Made by a program: the position numbers and the translations under genes. From Roseococcus thiosulfatophilus (GTDB taxonomy: Bacteria; Pseudomonadota; Alphaproteobacteria; Acetobacterales; Acetobacteraceae): DNA of 64,000 nt. Location: assembly GCF_017311575.1 (NCBI RefSeq), contig NZ_JAFFQY010000061.1, forward strand, positions 124,001 through 188,000. Reading direction: 5' to 3'. The notes under the pieces are model-generated. The model ran no database searches and was not told where the DNA came from. It saw only the letters and a program-made list of their open reading frames with translations. Shown here piece by piece: positions 39,942 through 50,557 of this stretch. Within the stretch, counting starts at the first letter, position 1, and every line of letters begins with the position of its first letter.

Positions 39942-40009
39942 ACCCCGCAGGGCGGCGCTGCGAAGCGACCCCTTCGCGGGCCCAGCCCGCCCCGCTAAAG
40001 CTGCGGGGT
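39942..40009. promoter_or_regulatory. Inverted repeat spanning the mutS start codon
   Basis: ACCCCGCAG (39942-39950) and CTGCGGGGT (40001-40009) are exact inverted repeats 50 bases apart. The right arm includes the first two bases of the GTG used as mutS start (40008-40010). A smaller CGAAG / CTTCG pair lies between them. Folding of a longer transcript would hide the mutS start. Confidence 0.4.
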
Positions 40010-42593
40010 GCAGCATCGCGTGACAGCTGCGGGCGCCACGCCCGCCATGGCCCAATGGTTCGCCGCGAAGGAGCAGGCGGGCAGCGCCCTGGTCTTCTTC
40101 CGCATGGGGGATTTCTACGAACTCTTCTTCGAGGATGCCGAAGCGGCGGCCGAAGCGCTCGGCCTCGCGCTGACCCATCGGGGCGAACACCAGGGCCACC
40201 CCATTCCCATGTGCGGCGTGCCGCACCACAGCCACGAATCCTACCTGGCCCGCCTGATCCGCCGGGGTTTTCGCGTCGCGATCTGCGAACAGATGGAGAC
40301 GCCCGAGGAAGCCAAGGCCCGCAAATCGGCCACGCTGCGGCGGGAGGTGGTCCGCATCATCACCCCCGGCACCGCGACCGAGGAGGCCCTGCTGGACGCC
40401 GCCCGCCCCGCCTGGCTGCTGGCCCTGGTCCGCGGGGGCGCCGCCTGGCTCGATGTCTCGACCGGCGCCTTCCACACGCAGGACGCGCCGGAGGTGGCGG
40501 CGCTGGTCGCGCGCCTCGCCCCCGCCGAAATCCTGGCGGAGGAAGGGCTGGAGCTCGAAGGCGCCACCCCGTGCCTCGTGCCCAAGGACGCCCCCGGACG
40601 GCTGGCCGAGGCGCTGGGCGTCGCTTCGCTCGAAGGCTTCGGCCAATTCAGCCCGGCCGAGATCGCCGCCGCCGCCATGGCCGTGGACTATGTGCGCGGC
40701 GTGCAGAACGGCGCCCTGCCGCGCCTCGCCCCGCCCATGCCGGAGGGCGCGCGCGGCGTGCTGCTGCTGGACGCCGCCACCCGCCGCAGCCTGGACATAT
40801 TGGACGGCCCGCGCGACGCCTCGCTGCTGGCCGCCGTGGACCGCACCCTGACCGGGCCGGGCGCGCGGGAGTTGGCTGCGCGCCTCGCCGCGCCGCTGGA
40901 CGACCGCGCCGCCATCCGCGCCCGGCACGACGCCGTGGCCCTGCTGCTGGAGGACGGCACCCGCCGCGCCGGGCTGCGCGCGGCCCTCAAGGGCGCACCC
41001 GACATGGCCCGCGCGCTGGGCCGCCTCTCGGTGGAGCGCTTCGCGCCCCGCGACCTAGGCGCCATCGGCGACGGGCTGGACCGTGCCGGGCGCCTCTCCC
41101 GCCTGCTGGATGGTGCCCGCCCCAGCCTGCTGGAGGACGCGCAGGCACCGCTATCCGCCCTGCCGGCCCTTGCCCAGGAACTTTCCCGCGCCGTGGCCAC
41201 CGAGCTGCCGGCGCGGCTGGAGGAGGGCGGCACCGTTGCCCCCGGCTATGATGGCGAACTCGACGCGCTGCGCCGCCTGCGGGATGACGCGCGCGGCGCC
41301 ATCGCCGCCATGCAGATGCAGCTGGCCCAGGCCTGGGGCGTGGCTTCGCTCAAGATCCGGCACCACCAGCAGCTGGGCTATCTGGCGGAAATGCCCGCCG
41401 CCGCCGGGGAGAAGCTGCTGCGCGGCGCCCCAGCCGCGGCCAGCGGCGACCTCGCCCCCATCCATCGCCAGTCCATGGCCAGCGCGCATCGCTTCACCTG
41501 CGCCGCCCTGGCCGCGCTGGACCGGCGCCTGTCCGAGGCCGGCGACCAGGCGCGCGCCCGCGAAAGGCTCGTGGTCGCCCATCTGCGCCGCATGATCCTG
41601 GCCGAGGGCGAGGCCATCGCCACCGCCGCGCGGGAGATGGCCGCGCTCGACGTGCTCACCGCCAGCGCCGAACTGGCCTCCGGCGGCGGCTGGTGCCGGC
41701 CCGAGATCACCGACCGGCCCGACTTCGCCATCGAGGCCGGCCGCCACCCGGTGGTGGAGGCGGCGCTGCGCCGCGCGCGCGGCCCCGCCTTCGTGCCCAA
41801 TGACTGCGACCTCTCGCCCGGCCGCCGCCTTTGCCTGCTGACCGGCCCCAACATGGCCGGCAAGTCCACCTTCCTGCGGCAGAACGCGCTGATGGTGATC
41901 CTGGCGCAGGCGGGGCTGTATGTTCCCGCCCGCGCGGCGCGGATCGGGCTGGTGGACCGGCTCTTCTCCCGCGTGGGCGCCGCCGATGACCTGGCGGGCG
42001 GCCGCTCCACCTTCATGGTGGAGATGACGGAGACCGCCGCCATCCTGAACCAGGCCGGCCCCCGCAGCCTCGTGGTGCTGGACGAGGTGGGGCGCGGCAC
42101 CGCGACCTGGGACGGGCTCGCCATCGCGACCGCCGTGCTGGAGGCTCTGCATGACCGCATCCGCGCCCGCACCCTCTTCGCCACCCATTTCCATGAATTG
42201 ACCCGGTTGGCCGACGGACTGCCCGAGATGCGCCTCGCCGCCATGCAGGTGCGGGAATGGCGCGGGCAGGTGGTGTTCGAGCACCGCGTGGCCGAGGGCG
42301 CCGCGGAAAAGAGCTGGGGCGTGCATGTGGCCAAGCTGGCCGGGGTGCCGCCCGCCGTGCTCAAGCGCGCGGCCGAGGTGCTGGCCGGGCTCGAGGCCCG
42401 CGCGGCGGCGGGCACGGACCCGCTGACCGCCGCCATGCCCCTCTTTGCCGGGGCGCCGCCGCCACAACCCATGCGTGCATCGCCCGCGCTGGAGGCCTTG
42501 CTGGCGCTGGATCCCGACGCACTTTCCCCGCGTGAGGCGCATGACGCACTCTACAGCCTCAAGGCACTCGCAGCCGCGAAGGAAGGCCTGTAG
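40008..42593 (+). CDS. mutS: DNA mismatch repair protein MutS
   Basis: 861 residues, normal for MutS1. Mismatch-reading domain I (FFRMGDFYELFFEDA with the Phe-x-Glu) at about residues 25-45, connector and lever domains, then the ATPase with Walker A TGPNMAGKSTFLRQ near 614, VGAADDLAGGRSTFMVEMTE (signature loop), Walker B LVVLDEVGRGTATWDG and the ATHFHELT switch. The start is GTG at 40008; an ATG thirteen codons later (MAQWFAAKEQ) is possible. The stop is followed within 10 bases by glnD. Confidence 0.97.
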   Translation: MQHRVTAAGATPAMAQWFAAKEQAGSALVFFRMGDFYELFFEDAEAAAEALGLALTHRGEHQGHPIPMCGVPHHSHESYLARLIRRGFRVAICEQMETPEEAKARKSATLRREVVRIITPGTATEEALLDAARPAWLLALVRGGAAWLDVSTGAFHTQDAPEVAALVARLAPAEILAEEGLELEGATPCLVPKDAPGRLAEALGVASLEGFGQFSPAEIAAAAMAVDYVRGVQNGALPRLAPPMPEGARGVLLLDAATRRSLDILDGPRDASLLAAVDRTLTGPGARELAARLAAPLDDRAAIRARHDAVALLLEDGTRRAGLRAALKGAPDMARALGRLSVERFAPRDLGAIGDGLDRAGRLSRLLDGARPSLLEDAQAPLSALPALAQELSRAVATELPARLEEGGTVAPGYDGELDALRRLRDDARGAIAAMQMQLAQAWGVASLKIRHHQQLGYLAEMPAAAGEKLLRGAPAAASGDLAPIHRQSMASAHRFTCAALAALDRRLSEAGDQARARERLVVAHLRRMILAEGEAIATAAREMAALDVLTASAELASGGGWCRPEITDRPDFAIEAGRHPVVEAALRRARGPAFVPNDCDLSPGRRLCLLTGPNMAGKSTFLRQNALMVILAQAGLYVPARAARIGLVDRLFSRVGAADDLAGGRSTFMVEMTETAAILNQAGPRSLVVLDEVGRGTATWDGLAIATAVLEALHDRIRARTLFATHFHELTRLADGLPEMRLAAMQVREWRGQVVFEHRVAEGAAEKSWGVHVAKLAGVPPAVLKRAAEVLAGLEARAAAGTDPLTAAMPLFAGAPPPQPMRASPALEALLALDPDALSPREAHDALYSLKALAAAKEGL

Positions 42594-42603
42594 TCTGGTT
42601 GAC

Positions 42604-45372
42604 ATGACGCTCGCCACCGCCCCTCGGGCCCAAGCACGGCTGCAGGACCGCCTGCTGCCTGACGGCGTGCCCATCGCGCGCGACCAGGCGCTGGCCCTGC
42701 TGCGGCGGGAGCTGGGCGGGGTGCAGGCCTGGGTCCAGCACGCCTTCGAAAGCCGCGAAACCCACGGGCTGGGCGCCGCCCGCCGCCTGGCCGAACGGAT
42801 GGACCAGGTGATGCTGGCCATTCTCGACTACGGGGCCGCCATGGTGCCGCCTTTGCCCGGCGCGGCGCCGGTGGACTTCGCCCTGGTCGCGACCGGCGGC
42901 TACGGGCGCGGGGTGCTGGCGCCGCATTCGGACATTGACCTGCTCTTCCTCACGGCCAAGGACCCGGGGGCGCGGACCCGGCGGCTGATCGAGTTCATCC
43001 TCTATCTGCTGTGGGACCTCGGGCTGAAGGTGGGCCACGCCACCCGCAGCGCCCAGGATTGCCTGACCGAGGGCTGCAAGGACGTCACCATCCTGACCGC
43101 CCTGGTGGATGCGCGCTTCCTGGGCGGCGACGCCGAGGCCTACGCCCATTTCGCGGAAAGCTTCACCCGGCACCGGCTGGAGAGCGGCATCGCCCCCTTC
43201 CTGGCCGCCAAGCGCGCCGAGCGCGCCGCCCGCCATGCCCGCTACGGCGAAAGCCCCTTCCTGGTCGAGCCCCATGTGAAGGAAGGCCGCGGCGGGCTGC
43301 GGGATTTGCAGACCCTCTACTGGCTGGCCCGCTACGCCTTCGGCGTGCAGAAGATGCCGGAGCTGGTGGGGCCCGACAGCCCCGGCGGCGGGCTGCTCAG
43401 CGCGCATGAGGCCCGCTCCATCCGCCGCGCCTGGGACTTCCTCTGGACGCTGCGCTTCCACCTCCACTACGTCACCGGCCGCGCCGAGGAACGCCTCACC
43501 TTCGACCTCCAGCCCGTCATCGCCGCCCGCATGGGCTACACCCGCCATGGCGCGCAGGACGGGTCGGAGCGGCTGATGAAGCACCTCTTCCTGACGGCGC
43601 GCGACGTGGTGCGCTTCACCCGCGTGCTGGAACCGGCCATCGAGCGCGCGGCCTTGGGCCCGCCCGCCACGCGGCGCGAGGGGGATGAGGGGCTCGCCGC
43701 GCTGGGACTTGCCTTCGCCGATGGCAAGCTGGTGGCCGCGCCCCCCGACCGCGACTTCTCGCGCGAGCCCGTGCTGATGCTGCGGATCGTGAAGGCGGCG
43801 CGGGACCGCTGCCTGGACATCCACCCCCTCGCCATCCGCGCCCTGATCCGCCACGCCCGCCAGGCCGAACGTTTGCGCGGCGACCCCGAGGCCAACCGCC
43901 TCTTCCTCGACCTGCTGATGGGCAAGGGTGCGGCCAAATGGATGCGCCTGCTGAACGAGGCGGGCTTCCTCGGCCGCTTCCTCCCCGAGTGGCAGCGCAT
44001 CACCGGGCTGATGCAGTTCGACACCTACCACGTCTTCACGGTGGATGAGCACACCATCGAGGCCATCGGCGTCCTCCAGCAGATCGAGGGCGGGGCGCTG
44101 GCCGAGGTGGCGCCCGTGGCCAGCGAACTGGCCGGCCAGCTGCAATCCCGACGGGCCCTCTATGTGGCCGCCCTGCTGCATGACATCGCCAAGGGCCGCG
44201 GCGGCGACCACAGCGAGATCGGCGCCCGCCTCGCGCAGGAAATCTGCCCGCGCCTGGGCATGACCGCGGAGGAGACCGAGACCGTCTCCTGGCTGGTGCT
44301 GCACCACCTGCTGGTCAGCCAGACCGCCTTCAAGCGCGACATCGAGGACCCCAAGACCATCCTCGACATCGCCGACCAGGTGCAGTCGCCCGAACGCCTC
44401 CGCCTTCTGCTGGTGCTGACGGTGGCGGACATGCGCGCCGTCGGCCCCCGCGTCTGGAACGCCTGGAAGGCCACCCTGCTGCGCGAGGTCTATTGGCGCG
44501 TTTCCGAGGTGCTCGCCGGCGGCATGACGGTGCCCGAGCGCGACGTGCGCGTGGCCCGCGCCAAGGAAGCGGCCATCGCCACCCTGCCCGCCTTCACCCA
44601 GGCCGAGGCCGATCATTTCCTCTCCCTCGGCTACCCTGGCTACTGGCTGTCCTTCGACGCCGAGACCCATGCCCGCCACGCCTCCATGATCCGCGATGCC
44701 GAGGCCACGCGCGCGCCGCTCACCGTCCGCACCCGGGTCCTGCCTGAGCGGGGCGTCACCGAGGTCACGGTCTATTGCACCGACCACCCCGGGCTGTTCA
44801 GCAAGATTTCGGGCGCCCTGGCCGTCGCCGGCGCCTCCATCGTGGATGCACGCATCCACACCCTGACCAACGGCATGGCGCTGGACACCTTCTGGGTGCA
44901 GGACAGTTCGGATGACGCCTTCGACGCGCCGCACCGCCTGGCGCGGCTGTCGGTGCTGATCGAGCAGTCGCTCTCCGGCCGCCTCCAGCTCGACGCCGAA
45001 ATCCGCAAGGTGCGGCGCGAGCCCGCGCGGCTGGCCGCCGTCACGGTGCCGCCGCGCGTGGTCTTCGACAATTTCGCCTCCAACACCCACACCGTCATCG
45101 AGGTGAATGGCCGCGACCGGCCCGGCCTGCTGCATGACGTGACGGCCGCCATCAGCGAACAGGGGCTGCAGATCGCCTCCGCGCACATCACCACCTATGG
45201 CGTGCGCGCCGTGGACGTCTTCTATGTGAAGGACGTCTTCGGCCTGAAGATCGAGAATGAGCGCAAGCTCGCCCCGCTGCGCGAGGCGCTGCTCGACGCG
45301 CTGACCCCGCCCGACGCGCCCGGCGGCGGGGGCGTCTCGGTGCTGATGCGCGAGGTCGCCAGCCAGGCCTGA
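42604..45372 (+). CDS. glnD: PII uridylyltransferase / uridylyl-removing enzyme GlnD
   Basis: 922 residues. Senses glutamine and adds or removes UMP on PII proteins. Nucleotidyltransferase motif [19 protein letters not shown] near residue 97, HD hydrolase motif [18 protein letters not shown] near 524, and two ACT domains at the end ([20 protein letters not shown] near 720; [20 protein letters not shown] near 830). All domains are in the usual order. ATG 42604 lies 10 bases after mutS; the stop overlaps the murJ start (TGATG). Confidence 0.97.
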   Translation: MTLATAPRAQARLQDRLLPDGVPIARDQALALLRRELGGVQAWVQHAFESRETHGLGAARRLAERMDQVMLAILDYGAAMVPPLPGAAPVDFALVATGGYGRGVLAPHSDIDLLFLTAKDPGARTRRLIEFILYLLWDLGLKVGHATRSAQDCLTEGCKDVTILTALVDARFLGGDAEAYAHFAESFTRHRLESGIAPFLAAKRAERAARHARYGESPFLVEPHVKEGRGGLRDLQTLYWLARYAFGVQKMPELVGPDSPGGGLLSAHEARSIRRAWDFLWTLRFHLHYVTGRAEERLTFDLQPVIAARMGYTRHGAQDGSERLMKHLFLTARDVVRFTRVLEPAIERAALGPPATRREGDEGLAALGLAFADGKLVAAPPDRDFSREPVLMLRIVKAARDRCLDIHPLAIRALIRHARQAERLRGDPEANRLFLDLLMGKGAAKWMRLLNEAGFLGRFLPEWQRITGLMQFDTYHVFTVDEHTIEAIGVLQQIEGGALAEVAPVASELAGQLQSRRALYVAALLHDIAKGRGGDHSEIGARLAQEICPRLGMTAEETETVSWLVLHHLLVSQTAFKRDIEDPKTILDIADQVQSPERLRLLLVLTVADMRAVGPRVWNAWKATLLREVYWRVSEVLAGGMTVPERDVRVARAKEAAIATLPAFTQAEADHFLSLGYPGYWLSFDAETHARHASMIRDAEATRAPLTVRTRVLPERGVTEVTVYCTDHPGLFSKISGALAVAGASIVDARIHTLTNGMALDTFWVQDSSDDAFDAPHRLARLSVLIEQSLSGRLQLDAEIRKVRREPARLAAVTVPPRVVFDNFASNTHTVIEVNGRDRPGLLHDVTAAISEQGLQIASAHITTYGVRAVDVFYVKDVFGLKIENERKLAPLREALLDALTPPDAPGGGGVSVLMREVASQA

Positions 45373-46913
45373 TGCTGCGCTCCATCGCCACGGTGGGCGG
45401 CTGGACCATGGCCAGCCGCATCCTCGGCTTCGCGCGCGACATCCTGATCGCCTCGCGCCTGGGGGCCGGCCCGATGGCCGATGCCTTCTTCGTGGCGCTG
45501 AAACTGCCCAACCTCTTCCGCCGCCTCTTCGGCGAGGGCGCCTTCAACGCCGCCTTCGTCCCTGCCTTCGCCGCCACCCTGACGCGCGAGGGCTTCGCCG
45601 AAGCGCAGCGCCTGGCCGAACGGATGGCGGGGCTGATGGCCCTGTGGCTGTCCCTGCTCACGCTGCTGGGCATGGTCTTCATGCCGCAGGTGCTGTCGGT
45701 GCTGGCGCCGGGCTTCTCGGCGCGGCCCGACCAGTTCGCGCTGGCCGTGGAACTGACGCGGATCGTCTTTCCCTACCTGCTGCTGATCTGCCTGGTGGCG
45801 CTGGTCTCCGGCGTGCTGAACGGGCTGTCGCGCTTCGGCGCGGCGGCGGGGGCGCCGGTGCTGTTCAACGTGACGGCCATGGCGGCCCTGCTGGGACTGA
45901 CACCCTTCGTCGCCACGCCGGCCCATGCGCTGGCTTGGGGGGTGACGGCCTCGGGCGTGCTGCAACTCGCCTTGGTGTGGTGGGCGGCGCGGCAAGCGGG
46001 CATGGCGCTGAACCCGGTGCGGCGCATCACCCTTGGCCCCAACGAAAGGGGCGTGTTGCGGCGGATGGGGCCGGGCATCATCGGCGCGGGGGTCACGCAG
46101 CTGAACCTGGCGGTGGATGTCATCATCGCCTCGCTGCTGCCGGCGGGCGCCGTGTCCTTCCTCTACTACGCGGACCGGGTGGCGCAGCTGCCGCTGGGCG
46201 TGGTGGGGGCGGCCATCGGCACCGCGCTGCTGCCGCTGCTGGCGGCGCAGATCGCGGCGCGGCAAAGGTTGTCGGCGCATCGCAGCCAGAACCGGGCGCT
46301 GGAAATCTCCCTCGCCCTCACCCTGCCCGCCGCCGTGGCGCTGGCGGTGCTGGCAGCGCCCATCATCAGCGTGCTGTTCGAGCGCGGGGCCTTCGGCGCG
46401 GCCGCGGCGGCCGAGACGGCGCGGGTGCTGGCGGCCTATGCGCTGGGCCTGGTCGCCTTCGTGCTGGTCAAGGCGCTGGTCCCGGCCTTCTTCGCCCGTG
46501 GCGACACCACCACCCCCGTGATCGTGGGCGTGGGCGTGGTGGGCATGAACCTGGGGCTGAACCTGCTTTTCCTCTGGGCCACGCCGCTGGGGGCCTCGGG
46601 CATCGCGCTGGCCACCGGGCTTGCGGCCTGGGCCAATGTGGCGGTGCTGCTCTGGCTGCTGCACCGCAAGCGCCATTTCCGCGCCGACCGCCGGCTGCGC
46701 CGCAACGCGCCCCGGTTGCTGGCGGCGGCGCTGGCCATGGGCGTGGTCCTGGCGCTGGGCGCCATCTGGCTGGCGCCCGGCCCGGGCAGCGCGGGGGCGG
46801 CGTGGCTGGCGGTGCTCTGCGCCATGGGGGGCATCATCTATTTCGGCGTGGCGCATCTGCTGGGCGGGCTGGATCTGCGCGAGCTGCGCCGGATGGTGCG
46901 GCGGCGGCGGTAA
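45372..46913 (+). CDS. murJ: Lipid II flippase MurJ (MviN)
   Basis: 513 residues with about 14 transmembrane helices, MOP superfamily. The conserved N-terminal [19 protein letters not shown] and [20 protein letters not shown] (with the essential Arg residues) are both present, as is [20 protein letters not shown] in the middle. It moves lipid-linked peptidoglycan precursor across the inner membrane. The start overlaps the glnD stop as TGATG; mutS-glnD-murJ forms one rightward run. Confidence 0.96.
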   Translation: MLRSIATVGGWTMASRILGFARDILIASRLGAGPMADAFFVALKLPNLFRRLFGEGAFNAAFVPAFAATLTREGFAEAQRLAERMAGLMALWLSLLTLLGMVFMPQVLSVLAPGFSARPDQFALAVELTRIVFPYLLLICLVALVSGVLNGLSRFGAAAGAPVLFNVTAMAALLGLTPFVATPAHALAWGVTASGVLQLALVWWAARQAGMALNPVRRITLGPNERGVLRRMGPGIIGAGVTQLNLAVDVIIASLLPAGAVSFLYYADRVAQLPLGVVGAAIGTALLPLLAAQIAARQRLSAHRSQNRALEISLALTLPAAVALAVLAAPIISVLFERGAFGAAAAAETARVLAAYALGLVAFVLVKALVPAFFARGDTTTPVIVGVGVVGMNLGLNLLFLWATPLGASGIALATGLAAWANVAVLLWLLHRKRHFRADRRLRRNAPRLLAAALAMGVVLALGAIWLAPGPGSAGAAWLAVLCAMGGIIYFGVAHLLGGLDLRELRRMVRRRR

Positions 46914-46927
46914 CACGCCGTGGCGTC

Positions 46928-46957
46928 TTGACCCCGCGCCCCGCGCGCGCGAACGAT
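46928..46957 (+). promoter_or_regulatory. Weak candidate trpS promoter
   Basis: TTGACC (46928-46933), 18-base spacer, AACGAT (46952-46957), 28 bases before the trpS ATG. The -35 match is good and the -10 match is poor. trpS could equally be read through from murJ. Confidence 0.25.
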
Positions 46958-46984
46958 CCCCACGGCCAATTCACGGGAATTTCC

Positions 46985-47986
46985 ATGCAGCGCGTCTTCT
47001 CCGGCATCCAGCCCTCCGGCGTGCCCACCCTGGGCAACTACCTCGGCGCCATCCGCAACTGGGTGCCGATGCAGGACCAGCACGAATGCCTGTTCTGCAT
47101 CGTGGACCTGCACGCCATCACCCAGTTCCAGGAGCCCGCGCAGCTCCTGGCGCAGACGCGCGAGATGGCGGCCACGCTGCTGGCCTGCGGCCTCAGCCCC
47201 GAGAAATGCGTGCTCTTCGTCCAGAGCCATGTGCCCGCCCATGCGGAGCTGGGCTGGATCTTCAACTGCGTGGCGCGCCTGGGCTGGCTGAACCGCATGA
47301 CGCAGTTCAAGGACAAGGCCGGCAAGGACCGCGAGGCGGCGAGCAGCGGCCTCTACGTCTATCCGAACCTGATGGCCGCCGACATCCTGGCCTACAAGGC
47401 CACCAGCGTGCCGGTGGGCGACGACCAGCGCCAGCATCTGGAACTGGCGAACGACATCGCCCAGAAGTTCAACCACGACTACGGCACGGATTTCTTCCCG
47501 CGCATCGAGCCCTTCATCCAGGGCGTCGCGGCCCGCGTGATGAGCCTGCGCGACGGCACGAAGAAGATGTCGAAGTCCGACCCCTCGGACCAGTCGCGCA
47601 TCAACCTGAACGACGATGCGGACACCATCGCGCTCAAGATCCGCCGCGCGCGGACCGATGCCGAGCCCCTGCCCGGCCACCTGGCCGGCCTCGAAGGCCG
47701 CGCCGAGGCGCGCAACCTGGTGGGCATCCTCGCCGCCGTCACCGGCACCCTGCCCGAGAACGTGCTGCGCGAGCATGAGGGCCAGGGCTTCGGCGCCTTC
47801 AAGGAGGTGCTGACCGAGGCGCTGGTGGCCCACCTCGCCCCCATCCGCAAGGAAATGCTGCGGCTGCTGGAGGATGCGCCGGCGCTGGACGCCGCCCTGC
47901 GCCGCGGCGCGGAGCGGGCGGAGGACATCGCCAACCCCATCCTGGCCGAGGCGAAGCGCCTGGTGGGCTTCCTGCCGAGACGCTGA
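46985..47986 (+). CDS. trpS: Tryptophanyl-tRNA synthetase
   Basis: 333 residues, class Ic synthetase of normal bacterial size. N-terminal [18 protein letters not shown] contains the HIGH-equivalent motif, [15 protein letters not shown] the substrate pocket, and [14 protein letters not shown] the KMSKS loop. Start MQRVFSGIQ at 46985 with GGGAA upstream. It is 71 bases after murJ and converges on the secreted nucleotidase gene with 9 bases between stops. Confidence 0.98.
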   Translation: MQRVFSGIQPSGVPTLGNYLGAIRNWVPMQDQHECLFCIVDLHAITQFQEPAQLLAQTREMAATLLACGLSPEKCVLFVQSHVPAHAELGWIFNCVARLGWLNRMTQFKDKAGKDREAASSGLYVYPNLMAADILAYKATSVPVGDDQRQHLELANDIAQKFNHDYGTDFFPRIEPFIQGVAARVMSLRDGTKKMSKSDPSDQSRINLNDDADTIALKIRRARTDAEPLPGHLAGLEGRAEARNLVGILAAVTGTLPENVLREHEGQGFGAFKEVLTEALVAHLAPIRKEMLRLLEDAPALDAALRRGAERAEDIANPILAEAKRLVGFLPRR

Positions 47987-47995
47987 GAGGACGCT

Positions 47996-49519
47996 TCAGC
48001 CGCCCAGCGCCCGCACCACCACTTCCTCCAGCAGGGGGCCGTCATCCACGGCCTCCAGCGCGCGTTCCGCGAACTCGGCATAGCCGTCGCCGCCGCGGCG
48101 GAGGAAATTGTTGGTGGCGATGCGGTAGGCTCGCGCGGGGTCGAGCGGGCGCCATTCGCCCGGCGCCTCCTCCACCTCCACTTCGAGGGCGCGTTCGCCC
48201 ACCGGGCGGGAGGGGTCGGCGCGGAAGCGCAGCCCGGCCAGTTGCGGGAAGCGGCCATTGGGCTCGGGCAGGCGCGAGAGGCCGTTCTCCAGCGCGGCCC
48301 GCAGCGTGTCGCCCCGCAGGGTCAGCCGCGCCAGGGTGTTGCCGAAGGGGAAGGCGGTCAGCGTGTCGCCACGGCTCACATCGCCCGCGGGCAGGCCGGC
48401 GCGCAGCCCGCCGCCGTTCATCCAGCCGATCTCGGCGCCCGCCGCGCGGCGCATCGCCTCGGCCACGAAACCACCCATGGCGCAGGCTTGCTCGCGGCAG
48501 CCCTCCAGGGTGAAGGCCTCCGGCAGGCGGCCCACCACGGCGCGGCGCACCGCCTCCAGCGGGCCGGCGTATTCGGCGACGATGGCGGCCACCGCGGCAT
48601 CCTCGGCCAGGGCGGCGTCCAGCTCCGCCATGGCCTGGGCGTGGTGCAGCACCGTGCCATCGGCCGCGAGGTCGAGGTCGAGGCGCCCCAGGAAGCGCCC
48701 GAAGGCGCCCGCCTGCACGATCAGCACCGGCCGGTCCGGCCCGTCCACCAGGCGCGGCGGGGCGATGCGGAGATGCGTGTGCCCGCCAATGATGGCGTCC
48801 ACCCCGGGCACCTGCGCGGCCAGACGCTCATCCTCCGCGAGCCCCAGGTGCGAGAGCAGCACCACCGTCGCCGGTCCCTCGCGCCGCGCCGCCCAGACGG
48901 CGCGTTCGGCCGCCTCGGCCGGGTCGGTGACGCGCAGGTTGGGGCCGGGCGAGGAGATGACGGGCGTGTCCGTCGTCACCAGCCCCACCACCACCAGCCG
49001 TGCCGGGCCGTTGCGGAAGGTGACGGTGGGCAGCACGCGGCCGGCCAGCGCGGGCTCGGCCGTGGCGTCGAGATTGGCGCAGAGCACGGGGAAGGCCGCC
49101 ATCTCGATGTAGCGGGCCAGCGTGGCCGGCCCCTTGTCGAATTCGTGATTGCCCAGCGCGAAGCCCTGCACCCCCCAGGCGCGCTGAACCGCGGCCTCGG
49201 CCAGCCCCTCATGGTGGGAGAAGAACAGGCTGCCCATGAAGCTGTCGCCCGCCTCCAGCAGCAGGGCGGGGCGCTGGTCGGCGCGGGCGGCCTCGCGCGC
49301 CTGGGCGATGGCGGTCGCGATTCGCGCCGAGCCGCCGAAACAGGCCTCGCCCGCGCGGCAGGTGGCGCCGCTGGCCGCGATGGGCTCATGCCGGCTGTGA
49401 AAATCATTCAGGTGCAGCAGCGCCACCCGGCTGACACTCTGCGCCCGGGCGGGGCGCAGCGCGGGACTGGCGAGCAGGGCCGAGACGGGAAGCCCGGCAA
49501 GGACACGGCGGCGAAGCAT
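47996..49519 (-). CDS. Secreted bifunctional metallophosphatase / 5'-nucleotidase
   Basis: 507 residues. N-terminal export signal MLRRRVLAGLPVSALLAS ending in PARAQS; the Arg run and pattern may fit Tat but lack a clear twin-Arg box. Calcineurin-like metal motifs: LLHLNDFHSRH, LEAGDSFMGS, ALGNHEFDKG, LLSHLG and IIGGHTHLR. The C-terminal 5'-nucleotidase domain has WMNGGGLRAGLPAG and FPFGNTLARLTLRG. It probably frees phosphate and nucleosides from nucleotides in the periplasm. The divergent TSUP gene starts 130 bases away. Confidence 0.92.
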   Translation of the reverse strand: MLRRRVLAGLPVSALLASPALRPARAQSVSRVALLHLNDFHSRHEPIAASGATCRAGEACFGGSARIATAIAQAREAARADQRPALLLEAGDSFMGSLFFSHHEGLAEAAVQRAWGVQGFALGNHEFDKGPATLARYIEMAAFPVLCANLDATAEPALAGRVLPTVTFRNGPARLVVVGLVTTDTPVISSPGPNLRVTDPAEAAERAVWAARREGPATVVLLSHLGLAEDERLAAQVPGVDAIIGGHTHLRIAPPRLVDGPDRPVLIVQAGAFGRFLGRLDLDLAADGTVLHHAQAMAELDAALAEDAAVAAIVAEYAGPLEAVRRAVVGRLPEAFTLEGCREQACAMGGFVAEAMRRAAGAEIGWMNGGGLRAGLPAGDVSRGDTLTAFPFGNTLARLTLRGDTLRAALENGLSRLPEPNGRFPQLAGLRFRADPSRPVGERALEVEVEEAPGEWRPLDPARAYRIATNNFLRRGGDGYAEFAERALEAVDDGPLLEEVVVRALGG

Positions 49520-49648
49520 GGCCCACCCTGCGGGCAGTTCCCGCCCAAGTCCAGTGATGTTCCGTGACGCAACCCCAACCCTCCTTCGGGCCTTGCCACC
49601 TGCGGGCGATGGGTGAACCCTTGCCCTTCACAGAACCGGGCCCTGTTG

Positions 49649-50557
49649 TTGCAAATCTACCTGCCCATCGCGGAAATGAGCGTGGATGCCCTTCTCCTGG
49701 TCGGCATCGGCTTCGGCGTGGGCTGGCTGTCGGGGCTGTTCGGCGTGGGCGGCGGCTTTTTGCTGACGCCGCTGCTGATGCTCATCGGCATTCCCTCCTT
49801 CGTGGCCGTCGCCTCCGGCGCCAACCAGACGCTGGGCGCCTCGGTCTCGGGCCTCATCGCGCAGGCGCGGCGGGGGAATGTGGACTGGCGCATGGGCGGC
49901 GTGCTGGTGGCGGGCGGATTGCTCGGCAGCTTCGCGGGGGTGCAGCTCTTCGCCTTCCTGCGCGAGAAGGGCCAGGTGGATGCCGCCGTCGCCCTCTTCT
50001 ACGTGGTGGTGCTGGGCATCGTGGGCCTGCTGATGGTCATGGAAAGCGTGCGCGCCATCTTCCGCCGCGTCCGCGCCCGCCCGCAGCGGCTGCACCAGCA
50101 TTCCTGGGCGCATGGGCTGCCGCTGAAGATGCGCTTCCGGCAGAGCCGCCTCTACATCTCGGTCCTGCCGCCGCTGGCGGTGGGCTTCGCCATCGGCGTG
50201 CTCTCGGCCGTGATGGGCGTGGGGGGCGGCTTCATGCTGGTGCCGGCCATGATCTACATCCTGGGCATGCCGACCTCGGTCGTCATCGGCACCTCGCTGT
50301 TCCATGTGGTCTGCATCACGGCCTCGGTCACCTTCTTCCAGGCGGTGCAGGTGGGCGGCGTGGACATCGTGCTGACCATGCTGCTGCTGGCCGGCGGCGT
50401 GGCCGGCGCGCAGTTCGGGGCCTCCATGGGGGCCAGGCTGCGCGGCGAGGAGACGCGCGCGCTGTTGGGCCTGCTGGTGCTGGGCGTGGCCCTGATGCTG
50501 ATGTGGAACCTCGTCACCCCGCCCGAACGCCTCTTCTCCGTGACGCGCGCGCCATGA
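49649..50557 (+). CDS. TauE/SafE (TSUP) family membrane exporter
   Basis: 302 residues with about eight transmembrane helices and the two internal repeats of TSUP: GFGVGWLSGLFGVGGGFLLT at the N-terminus and VLSAVMGVGGGFMLVPAMIY after a basic cytoplasmic loop (SVRAIFRRVRARPQRLHQHS). Family members export sulfite, sulfoacetate or other sulfur compounds; the cargo here is unknown. I chose the TTG at 49649, because the resulting N-terminus (QIYLPIAEMSV after Met) matches my recollection of relatives; a GTG at 49613 is the longer choice. Its stop overlaps the next gene's ATG. Confidence 0.87.
   Translation: MQIYLPIAEMSVDALLLVGIGFGVGWLSGLFGVGGGFLLTPLLMLIGIPSFVAVASGANQTLGASVSGLIAQARRGNVDWRMGGVLVAGGLLGSFAGVQLFAFLREKGQVDAAVALFYVVVLGIVGLLMVMESVRAIFRRVRARPQRLHQHSWAHGLPLKMRFRQSRLYISVLPPLAVGFAIGVLSAVMGVGGGFMLVPAMIYILGMPTSVVIGTSLFHVVCITASVTFFQAVQVGGVDIVLTMLLLAGGVAGAQFGASMGARLRGEETRALLGLLVLGVALMLMWNLVTPPERLFSVTRAP

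Noticed and set aside
42591-42604. Leaderless promoter TAGTCT before glnD
   Set aside because: TAG is the mutS stop and there is no -35-like box at the right distance; glnD is more simply read from mutS.
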